A stretch of 10,903 nucleotides of DNA from Methanomassiliicoccales archaeon UBA280 (GTDB taxonomy: Archaea; Thermoplasmatota; Thermoplasmata; SG8-5), in contig DAKD01000012.1 in NCBI GenBank assembly GCA_002499085.1, forward strand, positions 1-10,903. The letters are read 5' to 3'. The position numbers and the translations under genes are program-made. How positions within the stretch are numbered: the stretch's first letter is position 1; the number at the start of each line of letters is the position of its first letter. Under the pieces are notes generated by a model. That model worked only from the letters and a program-made list of their open reading frames with translations. It was not told the DNA's origin and did not search any database. Below, in pieces: positions 6,856-10,903 of the stretch.

Positions 6856-7832
6856 ACGAACTGGAATCGATAATCTACCTGCTCGTGTTCCCCGGTTTCC
6901 TGTTCCTGACCAGCTTCGCCTTCGCCTGCCAGTATCTGGACAGGAAGCTGTATGCGAGGTTCCAGAAAAGGGTCGGCCCGCCGTTCCTGCAGCCGCTGGC
7001 GGATTTCATCAAGCTCATGTCCAAGGAGGACATCGTGCCCAGGGCAGCGGAAAGAAGCCTGTTCACGGCCGCTCCGATCGTCGGTCTGGCGGCTGTTCTC
7101 ACGGCCTTCGTGTTCATACCGGTTCTTGCCCTGCATGCGGTCATCCCGTCCTTCGAGGGAGACCTGATAATGGTCCTGTACCTGCTGACCATTCCCTCGC
7201 TGGCCATATTCCTTGCAGGCTGGTCCTCGGGAAATCCGTTCGGCCAGATAGGCGCGATGAGGGCCATAGTGCAGATGCTGTCCTACGAGATCCCGTTCTT
7301 CCTGGCATTGCTCGCTCCCGCCCTGATTGTGGGGAGCTGGAGCATGGGCGAGATACTAGATTACCAACTGGGCGGGATGTGGCTCGTGCTGTTCGCGCCC
7401 TTGGGCCTGTTTGTGGCCATAATCACGCTCCAGGGGAAGCTTGAGAGGCTGCCGTTCGATATACCCGATGCGGAAACAGAGATAGTCGGGGGCCCGATGG
7501 CGGAGTACTCCGGAAGGAGGCTCGCACTGTTCAGGGCCATGCTGGACATAGAGATGGTGGTCGGTGCCGCGCTCATAGTCACGCTTTTCTTCGGCGGATA
7601 CGACCTAATCGTCAGCTTCAACGGACTTGGGTGGTACCTGCCCTTCATCGTCAACGGCATAGTCTTCTTCCTCAAGGTTCTGTTCGTCGTGGGAATTCTG
7701 GCTCTCATCAAGGCCGTGGTCGCGAGATACAGGATAGACCAGATGGTCTCCCTCTCCTACAGGTGGATGATACCCCTCTCGGTGGCTCAGATAATTGTCA
7801 TAGTGGCATTGAAGTTCGGAGGCTGGTTCTGA
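6852..7832 (+). CDS. nuoH: NuoH-like membrane anchor subunit
   Basis: This 326-residue protein has about eight membrane helices and belongs to the NuoH/HycD/MbhM/EchB family, which connects the peripheral arm with the membrane pumps. Recognisable motifs are LDRKLYARFQKRVGPPF (29-45), QMLSYEIPFF (141-150), and LERLPFDIPDAETEIVGG (197-214) followed by EYSGRR (218-223); the acidic residues of this loop lie at the entry to the proton path. The chosen ATG overlaps the stop of the large subunit (ATGA) and follows AAGGAGG at 6838-6844; longer in-frame extensions into the upstream gene have no family resemblance. The length is that of a usual NuoH. It ends with TGATG overlap into the next gene. Confidence 0.94.
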   Translation: MNELESIIYLLVFPGFLFLTSFAFACQYLDRKLYARFQKRVGPPFLQPLADFIKLMSKEDIVPRAAERSLFTAAPIVGLAAVLTAFVFIPVLALHAVIPSFEGDLIMVLYLLTIPSLAIFLAGWSSGNPFGQIGAMRAIVQMLSYEIPFFLALLAPALIVGSWSMGEILDYQLGGMWLVLFAPLGLFVAIITLQGKLERLPFDIPDAETEIVGGPMAEYSGRRLALFRAMLDIEMVVGAALIVTLFFGGYDLIVSFNGLGWYLPFIVNGIVFFLKVLFVVGILALIKAVVARYRIDQMVSLSYRWMIPLSVAQIIVIVALKFGGWF

Positions 7833-8173
7833 TGAAAAGGCCCGGAGTGATGATAAAGGACGTGTTCAGGCGCCTCACAATGAAGCCGGTTACATCGAAA
7901 TACCCCTATGAAAAATCGCCTGCAGAGCCAGGTTACCGCGGCGTCATGGCATTCGACGTGGACAAGTGCATCAGCTGCGGCCTGTGTGCGAAGGACTGCC
8001 CGTCCTTCGCCTGCGTGATGGAGACCATCGACGGCAAGAAACGCCCCGTGTTCTACCTGGACAAATGCATGTTCTGCGCCCAGTGTGAGGAATCATGCCC
8101 GAAGGACGCCATCAAGATGACCGGCGAATACGAGCTCGCGCATCTGAAGGGAAACCCGCCGATAGTGAAGTGA
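7832..8173 (+). CDS. nuoI: NuoI-like 2x[4Fe-4S] ferredoxin subunit
   Basis: This 113-residue protein has two [4Fe-4S] cluster motifs: Cys46, 49, 52 and 56 (CISCGLCAKDCP) and Cys79, 82, 85 and 89 (CMFCAQCEESCP). In each case the fourth cysteine is followed by Pro, the standard ferredoxin layout. The N-terminal 40 residues resemble the linker that lies along NuoB and the large subunit in NuoI/HycF/MbhN/EchF proteins. Its job is to take electrons from an external donor, most likely reduced ferredoxin since no input subunit is encoded in this operon, and pass them to the small subunit. It starts at ATG 7832 overlapping the nuoH stop, with GGAGG at 7818-7822. It is shorter than E. coli NuoI, as is usual for hydrogenase forms. 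Confidence 0.93.
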   Translation: MKRPGVMIKDVFRRLTMKPVTSKYPYEKSPAEPGYRGVMAFDVDKCISCGLCAKDCPSFACVMETIDGKKRPVFYLDKCMFCAQCEESCPKDAIKMTGEYELAHLKGNPPIVK

Positions 8174-8644
8174 ATGAGCTTCGCAGAATCGCTGGCCAAA
8201 TCCCTGGAAGGTGCCACGAAGGCCGTGATCGTCGGCATAGGCAACGAACTGAACGGCGATGACGGGTTCGGCGTCGCCGTTGCCAGAGAACTTGGGAACA
8301 CCCGAAGGGCGGTAAGTATCCAGGTCCACACAGTACCGGAGAATTTCATCTCCAAGATTGCCGGGGAAGAGCCCAGCCATGTGATATTCGTTGACGCGGC
8401 AGTCCTGGATGCAAAACCCGGAACCCTTCGCCTGTTGGAACCGAAGGATTTAGCCATGATTGCAACTGTAACCCATCGGATTCCTCTGTCAAGAATTATC
8501 GGGAGGCTCAATGAATTGCACAAATGCAAAGTCCTCGTAATCGGACTTCAGCCGAAAAACATGGAAATCGGTTCCGGTTTATCCGACGAGGTGCAGTCCG
8601 AAGTTATTTATTTGACAAATCTACTTAAAATAAATCTTGTATAA
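8174..8644 (+). CDS. hycI: HycI-type hydrogenase maturation protease
   Basis: This 156-residue protein is a family A31 endopeptidase that checks Ni insertion and cuts the C-terminal tail from the hydrogenase large subunit. By comparison with E. coli HycI and HybD, the Ni-binding residues are present: Asp30 in GIGNELNGDDGFG (21-33), Asp74 in VIFVDA (70-75), and His101 in TVTHRIPL (98-105). The VPEN segment (54-57) and IGLQPKNMEIG near the end also fit the family. A leader of about 16 residues precedes the first strand. The ATG follows the nuoI stop with no gap and has only a weak SD, so translation is probably coupled to nuoI. The last 200 bases are clearly more AT-rich than the upstream genes. 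Confidence 0.92.
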   Translation: MSFAESLAKSLEGATKAVIVGIGNELNGDDGFGVAVARELGNTRRAVSIQVHTVPENFISKIAGEEPSHVIFVDAAVLDAKPGTLRLLEPKDLAMIATVTHRIPLSRIIGRLNELHKCKVLVIGLQPKNMEIGSGLSDEVQSEVIYLTNLLKINLV

Positions 8645-8654
8645 TAATCGCTGA

Positions 8655-8709
8655 CCAAATCATATAAATAGATAAAGACAATACCATTTGAAATTAACCC
8701 TGAGGGGGG
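8655..8709 (+). promoter_or_regulatory. Predicted promoter and ribosome binding site of the NuoE-NuoF unit
   Basis: The gap between hycI and the nuoE-like gene contains an archaeal TATA-like box, ATATAAAT (8662-8669), preceded by ACCAAATC. A start point about 25 bases downstream (near 8690) would give a leader of about 30 bases that includes the SD GAGGGGGG (8702-8709), twelve bases before the ATG at 8721 (about nine or ten from the SD core). The line 8641-8700 has about 27% G+C. The upstream AT-rich stretch may also serve to end the hydrogenase transcript, but I see no clear T-run terminator. Confidence 0.6.
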
Positions 8710-8720
8710 CACCAACGATT

Positions 8721-9221
8721 ATGAAAGGGCAAAAAAAAGAGGTTGATTTAAAGGACACCGTTGAGTCGATACTGAAAATCTACAATTATGAAAAAAAGAA
8801 CTTAATCTCGATATTGCTCGCGGTTCAGGAAAAGTTCAATTATTTGCCCAAGGAAACCATGGTTATAATTGCCGACGAACTGAAGATTCGGCTGATTGAC
8901 GTTTACTCGGTCGCCACCTTCTACAAGGTTTTCAGCCTGAAACCCAGGGGCAAGTATGTCATCAACGTCTGCATCGGCACGGCCTGCCATGTGAGAGGCG
9001 GGCGCAAGATTGTCGAAAAGGTGCAAAAGGAACTTGAAATCGATGTAGGCGAAACAACTGAAGACAAGATGTTCACACTCGAAACAGTTAGATGCCTCGG
9101 GGCCTGTGCCTTGGGCCCGGTCATGGTGATCAACGGGGAGTATCACGGCCAGCTCAGCACACAGAAAGCAGAAAACATACTGAATCAATACCGTGCAAAG
9201 GGACAGGAGACAATTGGATGA
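8721..9221 (+). CDS. nuoE: NuoE/HndA-like [2Fe-2S] subunit (24 kDa)
   Basis: This 166-residue protein is of the NuoE / HndA / HydC family. The N-terminal half is the helical bundle (residues 8-72; LLAVQEKFNYLPKE at 32-45, SVATFYKVFSLKPRGKY at 63-79). The C-terminal half is the thioredoxin-like [2Fe-2S] domain, with ligands Cys84, Cys89, Cys125 and Cys129 (VCIGTACHVRGG and RCLGACALGPV). It passes single electrons to or from the flavin subunit encoded two genes downstream. An in-frame TTG at 8688 would add 11 residues, but the SD GAGGGGGG sits between it and ATG 8721, so ATG is preferred. It has its own promoter and is more AT-rich and lysine-rich at the N-terminus than the hydrogenase genes. 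Its stop overlaps the next start (ATGA). Confidence 0.93.
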   Translation: MKGQKKEVDLKDTVESILKIYNYEKKNLISILLAVQEKFNYLPKETMVIIADELKIRLIDVYSVATFYKVFSLKPRGKYVINVCIGTACHVRGGRKIVEKVQKELEIDVGETTEDKMFTLETVRCLGACALGPVMVINGEYHGQLSTQKAENILNQYRAKGQETIG

Positions 9222-9640
9222 TACATGTCAATCTCAAATGCCATAAATGCAAGAATAACCTGATGGACGCCGATTTCCAAATTGAAGAGCACCCCAGTGT
9301 GAAGGTGTTGATTGAACATAAGGGAAAAAGAGGCCCCCTTCATCTGAGCTCGTGCTATGGGAGCTACGAAACAAGCACTGAGTTGAGCATAAAGGACGGG
9401 GAAACAGTTAAGTTTTTCTGTCCCGCCTGTAATGCTGAATTGACCAGCAGCAGGCTATGCTACGAATGCAAGGCGCCCATGGTCACTTTCGAATCCGAAT
9501 TGGGCGGATACCTTCGCATCTGTTCCAGGAAAGGATGCAAGAAACATGTTATCGAGTTCGAAAAACTGGAAACCGAACTCAGGGCTTTCTATGAAAAATA
9601 TTCCACATTCTTCAAGGGAGAGGCAGGGCATGAAGAGTAA
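9218..9640 (+). CDS. Cysteine-rich zinc-ribbon protein between NuoE and NuoF
   Basis: This 140-residue protein starts at ATG 9218, overlapping the nuoE stop, with AGGAGA at 9205-9210 as SD. Its cysteines are Cys8 and Cys11 (CHKC), Cys46, Cys68 and Cys71 (CPAC), Cys81 and Cys84 (CYEC), then Cys102 and Cys107 with His110 (CSRKGCKKH). The last three pairs form one or two zinc ribbons in the second half; the first half has a beta-rich look. The C-terminus (116-140) is a charged helix. It has no membrane segment and no ferredoxin pattern (no CxxCxxCxxxCP), so zinc is more likely than Fe-S. I do not recognise the family. Its place between two subunits of one enzyme, with overlaps on both sides, points to an assembly, scaffold or small-subunit role; that is inference. 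Confidence 0.85.
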   Translation: MIHVNLKCHKCKNNLMDADFQIEEHPSVKVLIEHKGKRGPLHLSSCYGSYETSTELSIKDGETVKFFCPACNAELTSSRLCYECKAPMVTFESELGGYLRICSRKGCKKHVIEFEKLETELRAFYEKYSTFFKGEAGHEE

Positions 9641-10903
9641 GAAGCTGAAGAATGTTGGGGAATTGGAGTTGCTCAGAGATAAGATCGACAAGAAAAAGGA
9701 TCCAAAGAAGCCTTGCATCACCCTGTGCGGCGGCACTGGGTGTTTGGCATCCGGCGGCCAAAAAGTCGCCGAGACGTTTAACGAGTTAATCAAGAAAAAG
9801 GGCCTTGAGAAAAAAGTCACATTCAAGATCACGGGCTGCCATGGTTTCTGCGAGCATGGCCCCCTCATAGTAATTCACCCAGAAGAGATATTCTATCATC
9901 GTGTAACGCCCGAAGATGTGGAGGCCATCCTGTCTGAAACAATATTGAAACACAAGGTCGTGGAGCGATTACTGTATGTGGATCCGGTGACGGAGAAAAA
10001 AATAACCTACGAAAAGGATGTGCCCTTCTACAACAAACAGATGAGAATCCTTTTTGGCAACAACGGCATCCTTGACCCAACCAGCATTGACGAGTACATA
10101 GGTGTCAACGGTTACAAAGCCCTTGGAAAGGTCCTGAGCAGTGTGACGCCCGACGAAATAATTGACATCGTTAAAAAATCCGGGCTTCAGGGCAGGGGAG
10201 GCGCAGGTTTCCCGACTGGCTTCAAGTGGGACTTCTGTCGGAAGGCCAAAGGAACCGTCAAATACATAGTCTGCAACGCGGACGAGGGCGACCCGGGCGC
10301 ATACATGAACAGAAGCCTGATGGAAGGCAACCCGCACAGCGTCCTGGAAGGCATGCTGATAGGTGCTTTTGCAATAGGCGCATCCGAGGGTTTCATCTAC
10401 ATAAGACATGAGTATCCGCTTGCAATGAAAACCCTTATGACTGCCATGCGGCAGATGAGGGAATACGGCCTGCTCGGAAAGAACATACTTGGCACGGGAT
10501 TCAATTTCGACATCAAGATCGTTCCGGGCGCCGGTGCATTCGTCTGCGGCGAGGAAACAGCGCTCATCGCATCGATCGAAGGCAAGAAAGGCGAGCCCAG
10601 GCAAAGACCTCCGTTCCCTGCCCAGAAAGGCATATGGGGGAAACCGACCAATATCAACAATGCGGAAACCTGGGCCAACATCCCGCTCATAATAAACAAT
10701 GGCCCGGAATGGTTCCAGGGCATAGGCACGGAAGGCTCCAAGGGCACCAAGATATTCTCCCTTGTGGGCAAGATCAACAACACCGGCCTGGTGGAAGTCC
10801 CCATGGGCATCACGCTGCGCGAAATCGTTTTCGAGATCGGCGGCGGCATTCCCAAGGGGCGCAAATTCAAGGCCGTGCAGACCGGCGGCCCCTCGGGCGG
10901 TTG
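9630..10903 (+). CDS. nuoF: NuoF/HndC/HydB-like flavoprotein, 3' end cut by window edge
   Basis: The frame is open from ATG 9630 to the right edge (424 codons). Residues 28-90 form a thioredoxin-like [2Fe-2S] domain with Cys33, Cys38, Cys70 and Cys74 (CGGTGC and GCHGFC), which NuoF of classical complex I lacks but HndC and HydB have. The FMN/NAD(H) domain follows: GLQGRGGAGFPTGFKWDFC (185-203), VCNADEGDPGAYMNRS (214-229) and VCGEETALIASIEGKKGEPR (305-324). The NADEGDPGA form is the one seen in HydB/HndC-type enzymes. The sequence stops in the early SLBB domain; the [4Fe-4S] site and any C-terminal ferredoxin domain lie outside. It oxidises NAD(P)H or reduces NAD(P)+ together with the NuoE-like protein. 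ATG 9630 overlaps the zinc-ribbon gene by 11 bases, with GGGAG at 9616-9620. Confidence 0.94.
   Translation, partial: MKSKKLKNVGELELLRDKIDKKKDPKKPCITLCGGTGCLASGGQKVAETFNELIKKKGLEKKVTFKITGCHGFCEHGPLIVIHPEEIFYHRVTPEDVEAILSETILKHKVVERLLYVDPVTEKKITYEKDVPFYNKQMRILFGNNGILDPTSIDEYIGVNGYKALGKVLSSVTPDEIIDIVKKSGLQGRGGAGFPTGFKWDFCRKAKGTVKYIVCNADEGDPGAYMNRSLMEGNPHSVLEGMLIGAFAIGASEGFIYIRHEYPLAMKTLMTAMRQMREYGLLGKNILGTGFNFDIKIVPGAGAFVCGEETALIASIEGKKGEPRQRPPFPAQKGIWGKPTNINNAETWANIPLIINNGPEWFQGIGTEGSKGTKIFSLVGKINNTGLVEVPMGITLREIVFEIGGGIPKGRKFKAVQTGGPSGG

Noticed and set aside
8581..8660. AT-rich end of hycI as a transcription terminator
   Set aside because: There is no long T-run and no stable GC-rich hairpin that I can see; the AT-richness is explained as well by the promoter that follows.
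9969..10604. Open frame of 211 codons on the - strand
   Set aside because: It is opposite the nuoF-like gene, which has intact FMN and NADH motifs over the same span.

Overview
The window holds most of an energy-converting [NiFe] hydrogenase built on the complex I plan, followed by the start of a second, NADH-dehydrogenase-like (diaphorase) unit. All recognisable genes are on the + strand. It is probably archaeal. TATA-box-like elements (about 322-330 and 8662-8669) sit at archaeal spacing upstream of the first gene of each unit, Shine-Dalgarno sites of the GGAGGTG type precede most genes, Ile ATA and Arg AGG codons are frequent, and NuoJ is split into two small genes as in archaeal Fpo complexes. 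The lineage is a guess (a euryarchaeal or Thermoplasmatota-like genome); the window holds no rRNA or other phylogenetic marker.

Region 1 (1-374): the end of a small protein with two CxxC pairs, cut by the left edge, then a short intergenic region with a promoter. Region 2 (375-8644): twelve tightly packed genes, mostly overlapping or abutting, in the order J1, J2, K, L, M, A, B, C, large subunit (D), H, I, hycI. The large subunit keeps both CxxC pairs that hold the Ni-Fe site and carries a C-terminal tail. The last gene encodes a HycI-type protease that would remove such a tail, so this is a hydrogenase and not a quinone or F420H2 oxidoreductase. Region 3 (8645-8720): AT-rich intergenic region with a second promoter. 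Region 4 (8721-10903): a NuoE/HndA-like [2Fe-2S] protein, an unrecognised cysteine-rich zinc-ribbon protein, and a NuoF/HndC/HydB-like flavoprotein that runs off the right edge.

Inferred working model: the NuoI-like 2x[4Fe-4S] protein takes electrons from ferredoxin and passes them through the NuoB-like subunit to the Ni-Fe site. Proton reduction (or the reverse) is coupled through the H/A/J/K membrane arm to two antiporter-like subunits that move H+ or Na+. The NuoE-NuoF pair would exchange electrons with NAD(P)H. It may serve this hydrogenase, or a separate enzyme whose catalytic subunit lies beyond the right edge.

Points worth a second look: a NuoA subunit inside a hydrogenase, and that NuoA has lost the acidic pair of its second helix; a NuoK with its second membrane carboxylate shifted; a cysteine-rich protein of unknown role between NuoE and NuoF; and an AT-rich patch starting in hycI. 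No mobile elements, CRISPR arrays, RNA genes or notable repeats were seen.
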